Assembly (NCBI RefSeq): GCF_043290135.1
Contig: NC_134707.1
Location: forward strand, 81,052,987 to 81,116,986
Reading direction: 5' to 3'
DNA: 64,000 nt
DNA from: Rhipicephalus microplus
Lineage: Eukaryota > Arthropoda > Arachnida > Ixodida > Ixodidae
In this document: one piece after another, positions 1 through 10,864 of the stretch
Numbering within the stretch: the first letter of the stretch is position 1
How the letters are laid out: each line of letters opens with the position of its first letter
Made by a program: the position numbers and the translations under genes
The notes under the pieces: generated by a model
The model's input: the letters and a program-made list of their open reading frames with translations, nothing else
What the model was told of the DNA's origin: nothing
The model's database searches: none

Positions 1-198
1 ACCACCCTCACCACACTTAATCTTCGGAACGCTAGCACTAGTTTTTTTCGCCCATCACACCGCTCATCCCCTAATACTCGTGTGTCACGTGCAAGACCCC
101 TACGGTCACAAGGAGTAGTAATAAACTAAACTTTTGGTCCTTGTTCACGGCACTTATACTCTCATGTTTTTATCCGAGACTAATATAAGACTATCCGG

Positions 199-395
199 AG
201 TTCTAACGTCTCAAAACCACGATGTGATCACGAGGGACACTGTAGTGCAGGGCTCCGGAAATTTGAACCATCAGGTGTTCCTCGACGTGCACCGACATCA
301 CAGAGCACACGACCAGGTGGGCTCTACCATTTTGTCTCCACCGCAGTGTGATCGCCGCTGCTGGGATCTCTCGGGACTACAGAATCTCAGAACGA
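199..395 (-). mobile_element. Decayed Ruka-type SINE remnant
   Basis: Read on the minus strand, this matches the body of the better-preserved SINE copies at 14306, 37718 and 39100. Shared blocks include the ctccggaaattt block and the region around cgacgtgcacc, in the same order and spacing, followed by a decayed version of the tRNA-like head near 340-395. Many substitutions make this an old copy. No target duplication or AATC tail can be made out. The SINE identity is recognised by comparison inside the window; the family name Ruka is from memory of tick SINEs. Confidence 0.72.
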
Positions 396-2495
396 TGCCT
401 GGTGAGGCAGTCACTTGGCAGAGGAAAAAGTTAGTGATTGTCGTTAGGTGTTCCACATGTTCATGTTCTTGGTATGTATTCCCCTGCTCCTGCAATGGCC
501 CTTTGAAAGGCTGTAGTGTGTGTAAATGCACATATAAATTGAAATAGTCGAATTACGCCAATTCTGCTGTACTTACACCAAAGTAGATTGCGCATACTTC
601 TGAAGTGGACATTGGTCCTAGTAAGGGCACCAGGAGCACGGGAAGCAGGGCACTGATCGCAGCGGGAATCTCGCTGACCAGCAAGAAGCAGTTGAGCACA
701 CAGATCTCGAAGACGCATCGCAACTGCTGCTTGGGTGCAGGACGGCCGTGGTGATCAACAGCCGAAGTGTGCAGAAGAAACCAGTCACAATGACGTGGGC
801 AACCACGGGCAAAGAGAAAGTAAAAAAAATAGACAGTCTATCACGCCTCTAGCGGCTTAACTTTGAAAAAAAAAACTGCCTCCAAGTAAAAGAAAACTTG
901 GAAGACTTCAAAGTAATGGCCCAATAATCTAGCTAATTCAAGGGATCTTCAATGAACTTAACATAATAGGCATCACTGGTGATAGCAGGTTTTTTACCAT
1001 AGCACACGACAGTGGTCATCCACTCATTAAAAATGCACGTGAACTTACAATGCTGGCGTTCGTGTATTGTGTGAATGCCGCCACAGTTTTTTATTGGCGT
1101 TTAAGCCATATCCCCACAATACCATCTGGAAAAAGCGGGTAACTAGGTATGGTATGCCAATTAATATGAAAAATAGCGCGAACTTTATATATGAACGAAA
1201 CTGCACAGTACGAGCGCACATGCGTGTAATTTTACCCCGTATCTTTACTAATTGTTCGTCACAACATTTTACAACAATCAACTTTTACAGAAAGAAATAC
1301 TGCCGTTCAACGGTGTTATCTTGCCACAGCGCGGAAGAACATCATAATTTCTAATTGATATTCTTTCAATAGCATTTTTTTTAATTAAAATTTTCACGGT
1401 CTGTGAATAAAATATTGCTCAGGTCGACAGTGAGAGCCTGATAATACGTCATGTCGGAAAACCTTTTTTGGCCGAAGGACATAAGCCAAAGCTTGTTCGT
1501 GTTGCCTTTGTCTCTCCCCCAAATGTTTTTGTGCTATGACGTGCAATAATAAACTAACAGTCGGATAATGTACCCGGCTAAGTGAGAGCTTACATGGCAT
1601 GCATGAAATCGTGAGCTTGGTTCCGAGAGGAACGATAAATGCACTCACGGGCGACATGTACATGAAAGCAGGTGTGAGAAGCGTCGGAACCAGAACCAGC
1701 ACGATACGCCTCCAGTTGTCTTGCAGCCACCGAGGACAGCGTCGTCGATGGTCGAGTGGCTTCGTCTGTGTCGCCATTGCACCTGGAAGTCGTCACAAGG
1801 ACGGCAGCTGCGACTTGACAAGTACTTATTACGAACTCTAGAATCCGCCTTCCAGACCGTCGTCAGCTTCTTCTTCGTGACCTCATCGAGGTTTGAATAA
1901 TGCTTTTATAAATATTTATTCGTACGTAACATCATCAATCTTCCTTTTTATACTCCCTAGACAATGATTCATCTGTTTTTCTGCATCTAAATGTTTAATC
2001 TCTTTTTTTAATCGCTGGTTTAACAGCCAATCACCCGTAGTGGGTTCGAGCGAAAGTAGAGGTTCAAGCAAGCTTTTCTCGCAGCACATGCACGCACGCT
2101 ATAGACTAGCCAAGATACGGGTTTGCTGATCCGGGGAACAAGAATATGAAAGTTGAATCGTATGGCATGTTTGTGAGCCGGTAAAGATGGTTAAAGTTTC
2201 AGCCACCATGCACTCTGTGCGGGGTGTTAGTCACAACATTTGCCGAAAAACTTGAAACGAGACGTCACGCAAACCCCTTCCTTGCACGCAGCAACCAACG
2301 AGGCTTCACTGTCAGCTCCATTGCGACGTCATTTCTGGAAGACATTGACGTAGATACTTGCAAGCACGGTCACCATTAAATACTTTTGTGCGGCGTGTAA
2401 TGCATGCTGCAAAACACGCAATTGTGAATGATGTCTGCACACTGCAAAATCTCATCATGCAAAGCATTGCACAAAAAAGGTAGATCTCACGTACT
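396..2495. other. Intergenic DNA, nothing recognised
   Basis: Only short, overlapping, compositionally unremarkable ORFs occur here, on both strands, with no protein motif I can identify and no conserved domain. There are no tandem repeats, RNA-gene boxes or paired target duplications that I can see. Confidence 0.6.
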
Positions 2496-2499
2496 TTGG

Positions 2500-3310
2500 C
2501 AATCGATGATATGCGAAGCACGAATGAGGAAGGTTCATATGTCACTTTAAATTTAGCAGAGCGTTACGAAGAGGGCGTAAATTACGCCGTACATGACTAC
2601 CATGCCGTGATTATCCCGTTTCAAAGTGTCATTTATGTTTGTCGTCTGTTCATGTCACGTAATATCAAATTTAGTATATGTAGAGCTATCAAAACGGCTG
2701 TGAGTGCGCTATGAGCGTATTGCGTAGTCATGTTTTACATGGCATGCATGTCATGATTATTAAGTTTGGACGTGTCATTTACCTCCACATCCATTCTCGT
2801 CACGTAATACCAAATTTGGTATTTGTGAAGCAAGCGAAAGGCCCGCGAGCGCATCGTGAGCGTCCCATGTTGGGATGTTATTACATAACATGCATTTCAT
2901 TATTATCACGTTTGCACCAGTCTTGTACTTTTGCCATCCATTCACGCCCTGTAACACCAAATTTGGTATATGTGAAACTAGCGAAACGACCGCGAGCGCA
3001 CCATGAGCGTGGCGTGTATAGTCATGACTAGCCAGAACATGAATATCATGACAAGCATGTCATGATTGCCGCATTAGGGTCTGTCGCTTATGTTCGCTAT
3101 GCAGTCACGTCATAGCATACCAGTTTTGCAAAATGTCTTGTGAGCGAAACCACCGCAAGAGCAGGAAGACGATGAAATGTAAATTATGACATTCATGAAA
3201 TATGTGTCATGATTTTCATGTTTGGCTAGTCAGTTATGCTTGTCATACAGTCATGCTATGTGATATCAATTTTGGTATCGATACCATTATAGAGACGGCC
3301 AGGAGAGCTA
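2500..3310 (+). repeat. Degenerate tandem repeats of ~150 bp
   Basis: About five imperfect units of roughly 145-165 bp follow each other. Recurring landmarks are a 'catgattatta..gttt' block, a 'cacgt.ataccaaatttggtatatgtg' type block with a short palindrome (aaatttggtat), then 'agcgaaa..cgcgagcgca.catgagcg'. Landmark positions are near 2670, 2810, 2955, 3120 and 3275. The same unit recurs at 37.4-38.48 kb, so it is a dispersed family. It is non-coding; the short ORFs over it are incidental. I recall abundant satellites near 149 bp in Rhipicephalus, but I cannot tell whether this is one. Confidence 0.7.
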
Positions 3311-3325
3311 AAAGTCGTAGGTGGC

Positions 3326-3351
3326 TAGATAGATAGATAGATAGATCGATC

Positions 3352-3443
<92 letters not shown>

Positions 3444-3446
3444 TAT
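3326..3446. repeat. (TAGA)n microsatellite
   Basis: About 120 bp of nearly pure tagatagataga tetranucleotide repeat with one small interruption (gatcgatcgata near 3346) and a tata-rich end. It directly follows the degenerate ~150-bp repeats. Confidence 0.97.
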
Positions 3447-6177
3447 ACGCTCAAAGTCGCTGATTTCGCTAAGAAATACTTCGCATTAAAAATACTGCAG
3501 ATCGAAAGGTGAAAACACCAATCAAGAAATGGAATCGTTCGGTTTCAGCTGTGCACTCCAGTAAATCGCCTGTACAGCCGCATTTCTAACTCTGTTTAAC
3601 TGTGATGTAAAGTTTTTAAAAGTTTAGCTTCGCACTAGGCTTGATAAGCCGGAACTACAGAGCTGCACAGCATTTGTTCGTTTACTTGTAGCCTCAATAC
3701 CATGGCACATACCCACGCTGGAGAAGGTACAAGGGAAGGTACAGTAGCCTATGTAAGGTAAGTGCACTATTGCTTACCAACGAAAATAATGTAAAAGAAA
3801 GAAAACATTACAAAAATAAAGTGCTAGAAAGTGAGAAGCGAAAAAAGCAAACAAGCGTTATTAGTTATTACAATGAAGATAATCTATTTTTTGGAGCCGA
3901 CCAGACAATTGAGTTTACATAACACGATTATTTGCGATATATATCTTATACCATTTTCTGTGTGGCTCTTTTCTTTTTTTCCCTTTTCTTCGTTCTGTTT
4001 TCACTCTCGTTTCTTTCTGTCTTTATTTCTATTTATTTCTTCGTCTTTTTGCCTACTTCTTTCTCTTTCTTGCTTCTTTATTTTTCGCCGTATTTTTTTT
4101 CTTTTCCTTTTCTTCCTATTTAGCGCTAGCTTCCTCATAGCTTCCTGTTTATATATATATATTTTTATCCGTGCTTGGTTTTGTTTGCGTTACGCCAGTG
4201 CACTAGCTTGTTTGTTTTTGCTGCTGATGATTATGATAAGTAGAGGCCGGATTTATGAGCACTAAGAAACCAGGTTACAGGCGCCAGAAGTAGGCGGTCA
4301 AAACATTGTTTTAGGTCCCCAAAAGCGTGAGTATAGGCGCAATAAATTTTGAGAAAGTTCAAAATTTTGAGGAAATATGTGTGCAATATGCGTCACCGAC
4401 AGGAAAGCAAACCAAATTGTTTAAGTTATTGATGGTACAAAGGCGCCCTTAATTTAGCATAGCCATGCCCTTTTTTTCGCATGGTTTGCAGAAGTGCTAT
4501 ATCTCCTTTTCTAGTGCAGCATGGTGAGTGAAGTGTCCACCGTCGAATAAACACGCTTCTGGAGCTCTTTCTGTCCGGCATGGCTGAGAAGGGCAACACT
4601 ACCGCTAATAGTCAGAGGACTAATAGGACAGAAGATTATCTTTTCGCCTCGTATTAACTTGGCCTAACCGTGCAGGGTCAATTTCTCTTCTACCTTTGAA
4701 CACCTTAAAGGACCCTTCAGCAGGCCCGAGAATTCCGCGCGGGCACTGCATGCTCTGGGCGCTCACGATCTTAACAGCCGATATTTGGAATGCTACGCGC
4801 CCCGCAAATGTCAGACTGAATGCCGCTTGAACTTCATCTCACTGGCGCGCGCCCCGCCATTTCCGTGCTAACGTATAAAACAAGGAATGATCCTGCGTAC
4901 GTCGAAGTAGTACGTGACACTGCGCAAATTTTTCGAAGCCACGTGTGCAATTTGTGTACTCTGTTGCCTGAACAGAAGTGTGAAGGTTGAGAGAAATATT
5001 GAAACATACAAACAGAATGTATGCGCACTACATCTGTTTCTTTTATTCTTATCGAGCGGGATGCTGCCTCTATTTTGTTTGCGTTGGTGTTCTCACCGTT
5101 CTCGCATCGTGCCGGTGCCAGCATTCACAATTAACGCTCCACATATTTGAGGTGCATCGTTCATTAGAGCAGCTCCAGCAGTGCCACGCTGTGTATCGTG
5201 GTAAGGACACGTGATCCGTGCTAGCCTCTTCAAACGTGCACGCATCCACCCCACAGAAACAGGCAGTGCAATACAGAGAACGCCGAAACGACACAACACC
5301 ACTTGCGTGCACGACCTGGCATGGGCATGTCACGGGAATGTAACCGTGGGTGCGCATGACGTGTTGATGCGACTGCGTCGTGTGATCTTCCGGCTGCGCG
5401 TTACTCCGATACCGTAAAGGGCGCGGAAGAAATTTGGCTTGCCAAGTCTACACCGGGCCAGTGGCAAAGCCTTCAAGCTCATATCCTCGCATCATGCTTT
5501 CGCGCCTCGTTAGGAACAATTTAAAAAAACTGTATCGGTACAAAGCCTTTCATTGAGCACGTAAAAACTTTCAGTGCCTAAGTAAAATTTTCCATATGAC
5601 CCAGTGAAGCACCGTTTAAGAAGTAAATAACAACGAAACAAAAACAACGTGGACATATTGTTTATCTATACTACATTCCCCTGATGCAACTCTATTGTTT
5701 TTCTTTCGCTCTTCATCATCCTGCGGCTGCACACAAGCACATCTTCTTCCCTAAACATGCTATGTTTAGTACCGGGACCTTCAAAAAAGCGTCGGGTAGT
5801 GCGTTCACTACAGAATTACCTCTTCGAATTCAGCCAAGTCGAAAAGATGAAGTGATATGACAATTCACATCAGAAAGACTTTATTACTTGTCACGCTAGC
5901 TGTTAATAAACTTTTATCATGTTAGTTTGTACATTTCGTATTTGTATATAGTCTTTTTCTCATTTTTTCTTCCCTCTCTTCTGAAATCGTTTAGTCTCCT
6001 TCCCCGTCCTATACAGAGTAGCACGCATTGGAATATATGTGCCAGCAAAAAATTGTTTTTCGATTAAAAAGTTTCTCTCTCTCTCCTGTTCCCTGCGCAT
6101 GCGAACAAATTTCAGGGAGATGCCGAGCAGACGACGCAGTAACAAAGATAATTGGGATAGTTGGTATTGGTTCATAT
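3447..6177. other. Intergenic DNA with a pyrimidine-rich tract
   Basis: There is no recognisable gene. About 3958-4130 is a strongly T/C-rich low-complexity tract that opens artificial Phe/Ser/Leu-rich frames. The stretch from about 4700 to 5420 is more GC-rich and has several overlapping short ORFs on both strands, but none has a recognisable motif. Confidence 0.6.
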
Positions 6178-6662
6178 TTTAACGCAATAAGGGCGCGCAC
6201 ACAGACACGGACACTTGAACAGGAAATTACACTACACAAGAGCGCCTACTCGCAACTAAAGTTTATTCGAAAGAAAGGCAGCTACATATATGTCACTTCT
6301 GTCGCATAGTGGCAAGCCAAACCGCATTTTAAAAAGATGGGGCTATAAAACACGTGCCTCATATCATATCCGCAGAGTGCTGATGAAATATGATTTTTTT
6401 TTCTGTTGACATGATGGACGGTGCGCTAACGCAATTTTTCCCACTTCTCTTAATGTGAAACGCCTCCATCAGCTCTCTGGTGGTCCGATCTGGGTGTTTT
6501 GATAAAACAATAGCATCACAAAAAAGGGCTTGCAAATGTAGGAGCTGCAATGTTGGGCAAGTGTGAACTATTATTTGTGTCCAACGGTCTCCTATGTTCT
6601 TGCAACCTGGTGTTGACACATCTGTTCTAGTGTCTGTGTCTGTGTCCCTTATTGCGTTAAAA
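6178..6662. repeat. Inverted repeat flanking a ~485-bp segment
   Basis: The sequence starting at about 6178 (ttaacgcaataaggg, then a cacagacac-type run, then gaacag) recurs as its reverse complement ending at about 6662, with the same order of blocks. Each arm is about 40 bp with a few differences. The segment between holds part of a Penelope-like coding remnant. It could be the ends of a small element or an inverted duplication of one element's terminus. Confidence 0.6.
6359..6560 (-). pseudogene. Penelope-like element remnant (GIY-YIG C-terminal part)
   Basis: The minus-strand frame over this stretch contains the runs DRTTRELMEAFHIKR and CVSAPSI. These resemble the end of the GIY-YIG endonuclease region of tick Penelope-like elements as I remember them. 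A second short matching piece (MHCRGC...DFCTSA) lies at about 6830-6874 in the same orientation, separated by unrelated or rearranged sequence. The GIY-YIG core itself is not visible, so this is a small broken fragment. It could instead be a remnant of another element; the call rests on short motifs only. Confidence 0.45.
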
Positions 6663-7517
6663 GATGAACAGACGACGCGACGCGGATGAATACATCTGTA
6701 GAAGCTGTAGAAGCTAATCAGCGTTCCTATTGACAAAGAGGATTTGTAGCCTTGAAGTTTCTGAAACGAACTTGTGATGTGGAGTATGGACGTTTTTTTA
6801 TGGAGAGGAGGATTTGCCTCTTTCTGTGCTGTTGCACTAGTACAAAAGTCAACGTCGCAGCCTCGGCAGTGCATTTTTCGGGGGTCATGCGTACTACAGC
6901 CCAGAGAGGACTATGGCGGCACCCAGAGAGTCTCGAGTGAAAAGCTTGCATACCATACAATTTCAAAAGCTCGGTTTTGCCTGGTAACGTCAATAGTAAT
7001 CTCCTATTGTACTAAAAAGCGATATTTGGTGTTAAATAGCGTTCATATAGGTACCGATTATTAAAATAGGCATTTGTAGGTACTTTCATTGGTTTACGCA
7101 CCAACGTCGAAAACAGGCATTTATATGCACTATCAAAACAGTATGACAGCTCTTCTTAACCTCTCATTCATGCTCATATATAAAAATCGCCCGATAGGAA
7201 CGCAAAGTACAAAACAGGCATTTGCCTATAATCCGGCCTTTGGTCATCACCATCGAATAGTGAATGTACTTAGCGAGCCTACGAAGGGGCATTTGAGGTT
7301 TAGATATAATGAAGTAAGTGAATGAATAAACAAATCTTGATATGGTTCGGTGGTGACTTTCGCTCCTTCCTCGAAGCTTAGGGACTAATTGAAAGCAATG
7401 GCTTACGGCCCAATTCTTCACCCGCATCCGACCGCAGGGGGTATCTGCCATGAATGCGATTCCTCATCGCAATCAACATCGTAACAACCAATCACCCCTA
7501 ACCGTCGACTATCCGCC
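6663..7517. other. Upstream region of the M13-like gene
   Basis: Non-coding apart from short incidental ORFs and the small Penelope-like piece near 6830-6874. The last ~70 bases before the M13-like ATG are moderately GC-rich and form the presumed 5' untranslated region. I see no convincing TATA box at a standard distance from an identifiable start site. Confidence 0.5.
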
Positions 7518-9545
7518 ATGAGCAAGAGCAGTGTCAAGCACAAGTCTTCACGCACGTCGAATCCAATACCGGTGGTACAAACCGACGTACCATGTTCTCA
7601 GCCAGCCACCGTGCAACATGCTGCCCCAGAAACCACCGAGACAGCCACCGCACTACCACCTCCCATATCGCAAATCGCTTCACCGGCCGAGCAGGTCAGG
7701 GTCGAGCAACGGTCGGGCACTCTACTGGTGGTGGCGGTCTTCCTGGGCGCCGCTTTTTCAGTCTTCATGCTCGCCCTCGTGGTCGTCGCTCTCTTCGGGA
7801 GCGCCAAGGCAGGACACTCATCGGGCAACGCCAGCTCCTTCTGCTGTGTCAACGAAGCCCTCGTAGTGCTGAGCGTCGTCAACTCCAGCATCTCCCCTTG
7901 CGAGGACTTCTACGCTCACGTGTGCTCCAGGGTCGATGAAGAGGCGGTGTACTACCTGTCTCCAGCGTTTCGGGTCGCCACGAACCGAAGGCTCCTGGAA
8001 TCGAGCGCCCTTGGATCGGACAGAACTGCCGCCGGCCGACTGCTCGAATCACTGAACGACCGCTTTCTTAGCGACGACACACCTTTCGACGAAGACGTTG
8101 CAGACTTCGCGATGGCCATCTTGGACACCGGACTTGCCGATAAGCGTATGAATTCGTCCGCAATGGCTCGCTTCTTCGTCGAATTAAGTATCAGGTATGG
8201 TCTGCCGGCAGTTATTTTTTTCTCGGTCAGCAAAGCAGGCACGTCCCTTGCGATCGACAGAAACGACTGCATCGCGGGTGACGGCTACAAAAGAATCCTT
8301 ATCCGAGGTCTTGAAGCTCTCAATAAGGCACTCAACGTTTCGGTAACCTTCGATCAGCTCACACAAGTAGCAAGCAACTTGACCAAGCAGTCGTCCACAA
8401 GCGCTTCCAAAACAATATCCCACGGGCTGCATGAATCCCCGTTTACTTCATTACTCGAAACCGAGTGGGCTACTATATTGAGGGACCTGATCTTGCCGGC
8501 GTACCCCAACCTTACGGTTGTGGTAATGCAAAAGAAAGACAGAATAAACGAGCTATTCAGCGCCCTAATTGACAAGTCGCCACAACATCTGACGGTGGTG
8601 TATGCTATCATGTGCACTGCCCTGACGACCCGTGACGCAATTGAGGAAGACGCTCCTGGACAGATGACGGATGTTCCGTGCCAGGTGCTTCAGGTCTGCG
8701 AACTCGAGGACAGGCTCGTGACTGACATGGTGCGTAGTTCCCGCATGGACAGCCACATCCTATTCGTGTTTTCTAAGACACGCGCCGACGTAATCCAGCG
8801 CGCGAAGCGGCATCCCATGTTTGAAGCGACGTCGGAGCAAGAGCTCACCAACGAAATGAGCAAGCTCAAACTAATGCTTCCTCTGGAAATCGTCGCCTCG
8901 GACGTTCCGATCCCGACCGTATCGAAGACTTTCGCTACCAACCTGCTCAAAGCGCGTTCCTACGCTTACGACGTGCGGACGGCCAAAGTTGCTCGAGACA
9001 TCCCCAGCGCAGACAGTCTCTTCTTGCCGTCTCTCGTAAGATTCGGTAACGTTATCTACTTCCCGACAAACTTGTACGTTTTACTCAATAAGGAACCCAA
9101 TGTCACAAGTCCGCTGGTCATTCCCACCTTCGGAGTGCAGATAGCCACCCAGATGTGGACTTTCCTGCTGAAGAAACCATGGCCCCCGAAGACTCGCGAG
9201 AACATTAAAGCGAGCCTGCAGTGTTTCAGTAAAAAGCATGCGAACGGATCTACCGGTGAAGACCCCGTGAAGACTGCCACAGCCGCTTTGGCGGTACCGA
9301 CCGCCGTCGATGATATCGTGGAACCTCAGTGGAACACGATACAAATGGTGAACAATACCAAAATATCGATCGTTCAGTTGGTGTACCTAATGTGGGTGTA
9401 CGACAAGTGTGGTAGACTCCCTGTAACTATGTCACCTTCGGATGTTAACGCTGCGCTGCGTCATTCGCCGACGTTTCGCAATAGTTTCGGATGTCCGAGG
9501 GGCTCTCCAATGACTGAGCCAATGTGTTGTCTAGAGTCTTGTTAA
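7518..9545 (+). CDS. M13 (neprilysin-like) family protein, probable pseudo-peptidase
   Basis: A single 675-residue frame begins at an ATG in good context (gccATGa). It has a Thr/Pro-rich cytoplasmic N-terminus, one membrane segment at about residues 68-94, then an ectodomain opening with the M13 signature SPCEDFYAHVC (126-136). It ends with the M13 C-terminal block VNAALRHSPTF...FGCPRGSPM. Layout and length fit type II membrane neprilysins, slightly short of the usual 700-770. The zinc site is missing: where M13 enzymes have G-x-x-I-G-H-E-x-x-H, residues 539-548 read GVQIATQMWT, so His, Glu and His are Thr544, Gln545 and Thr548. Peptidase activity is therefore unlikely. The frame has no stops, which suggests it is kept as a protein, perhaps a ligand-binding or decoy ectodomain. 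Ticks carry many M13 paralogues, some predicted inactive. An intronless retrocopy is possible. Confidence 0.88.
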   Translation: MSKSSVKHKSSRTSNPIPVVQTDVPCSQPATVQHAAPETTETATALPPPISQIASPAEQVRVEQRSGTLLVVAVFLGAAFSVFMLALVVVALFGSAKAGHSSGNASSFCCVNEALVVLSVVNSSISPCEDFYAHVCSRVDEEAVYYLSPAFRVATNRRLLESSALGSDRTAAGRLLESLNDRFLSDDTPFDEDVADFAMAILDTGLADKRMNSSAMARFFVELSIRYGLPAVIFFSVSKAGTSLAIDRNDCIAGDGYKRILIRGLEALNKALNVSVTFDQLTQVASNLTKQSSTSASKTISHGLHESPFTSLLETEWATILRDLILPAYPNLTVVVMQKKDRINELFSALIDKSPQHLTVVYAIMCTALTTRDAIEEDAPGQMTDVPCQVLQVCELEDRLVTDMVRSSRMDSHILFVFSKTRADVIQRAKRHPMFEATSEQELTNEMSKLKLMLPLEIVASDVPIPTVSKTFATNLLKARSYAYDVRTAKVARDIPSADSLFLPSLVRFGNVIYFPTNLYVLLNKEPNVTSPLVIPTFGVQIATQMWTFLLKKPWPPKTRENIKASLQCFSKKHANGSTGEDPVKTATAALAVPTAVDDIVEPQWNTIQMVNNTKISIVQLVYLMWVYDKCGRLPVTMSPSDVNAALRHSPTFRNSFGCPRGSPMTEPMCCLESC

Positions 9546-10864
9546 AGTGATGTGCACACAAAAGGTGCATGTAAAGAAGCGCGGCAAGATATCGTAATAC
9601 AGTAAATATTGGTCAAAAATATGACGACCTAGTTGAGGGAGTTCGTGCATTACCATACAAAGTAATCTGGTGCAGTATAAAATTTTTCAGGAAAGACAAG
9701 ACATAAAAACAATGGAAGGGGAAAGAAGAAAAAGAGAGGCCTCAAAAAACTTGAAGCCTACACAAAGTCAGCCAAGGCGTGAAACAACGAATAGAGACGA
9801 TTCTGAAGACTAATTAGGTTGCTCCTGGATTGTTTGCGGGCGTTAGCTAGCTGATGCAGGTTGCTTCTAGGTTGCTTCTATATTAGTGTTAGGCTCTAGC
9901 CAGGTGAGCCTAGGTTGTGTCTACGTTGATTCTCAGCGCAAAAAGTTTCGACTAAAACCGGCAGTGTCACAGACGCAAGATGGATGCCCAAACTCCAGAG
10001 CCAGAACCTCGCGACAAATCTGAGCGTTAGCACCTCTCGTAGGTTTATGGGCGCGTCGTTGTTGGTGTGGGCCTTTTATCGCTTCGAGGTTTCTCAGCCG
10101 CCTTTGCCCTTTCCGTTCCCGAGCACTCTCTCGTTGTAGGTATTCGAAGACTTCAGCTTGACGCAGTCGCTTCGTAATCATTTACTGAGGTGATCGCTGC
10201 CTTCATTTTTATTGGTTAGCTGTGGGATTTACCCTAATGATGATGATTATGGGCTTATTTCATGGCTCACATTCATTCTAGGGGATTGTCAAGAAACGAG
10301 TAATTGATGAAAGGTCATTCTCCATTTACCCAAATTATGCGTAACATACTCTTTATGTTAATGATAGTTTTCTGGTGGGCCGTAACATACACATGTTTTA
10401 TGATAGGCCGCACAAATTAGGGCAAAAATCGCCAACAAGAAACGTAAAAACTTTCAAACAACTGTTCATTCGCGCTGTTTTCAACGAAAAGAATTACCCA
10501 CCACGTTAGTTTTTGACGCGCAGTTTATGTTACCGAGCAAGCTGTTCTTTACAACACGTCGTTTTTAAATCTGGTGCATAATAAAAGTAAACAGGAAATC
10601 ACTGAAGCAGTGAAGTTACGTTACCTTTTCGGTACGTTAGTTGATGAAAAGTCCTTCTTCATGTTTCAGGAGCTGGCTCGCCAGGTTATTAGACTGGAGC
10701 AAAGTCCCCGCCCTTAACCTCAGTTCTAAAAATGACCACTAAAGGCGCAGCTTTTACTCTGATTTCAGCAATTCTCACTAGATGGCGCTCCTATACAAAG
10801 CATAGGATGTAAGCTGGAAGCAGGCATAAGGCGAACAAGCACGAAACTCACAACTAAAGCTGAT
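9546..10864. other. Intergenic DNA with short gttgctt repeats
   Basis: Downstream of the M13-like gene there is no recognisable coding sequence. About 9815-9930 contains a few imperfect copies of an aggttgcttct motif. I found no clear AATAAA close to the M13-like stop, so its 3' end is not defined here. Confidence 0.5.

Noticed and set aside
134..547. 137-codon ORF near the window start
   Set aside because: It overlaps a decayed SINE, has no motif, and has ORFs on the other strand of similar quality.
3831..4265. Phe/Ser-rich 144-codon ORF resembling a membrane protein
   Set aside because: It is produced by a T/C-rich low-complexity tract.
4690..5420. GC-rich stretch with overlapping ORFs on both strands as a candidate exon
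   Set aside because: There is no recognisable domain, no clear splice context and no codon bias that separates one frame from the others.
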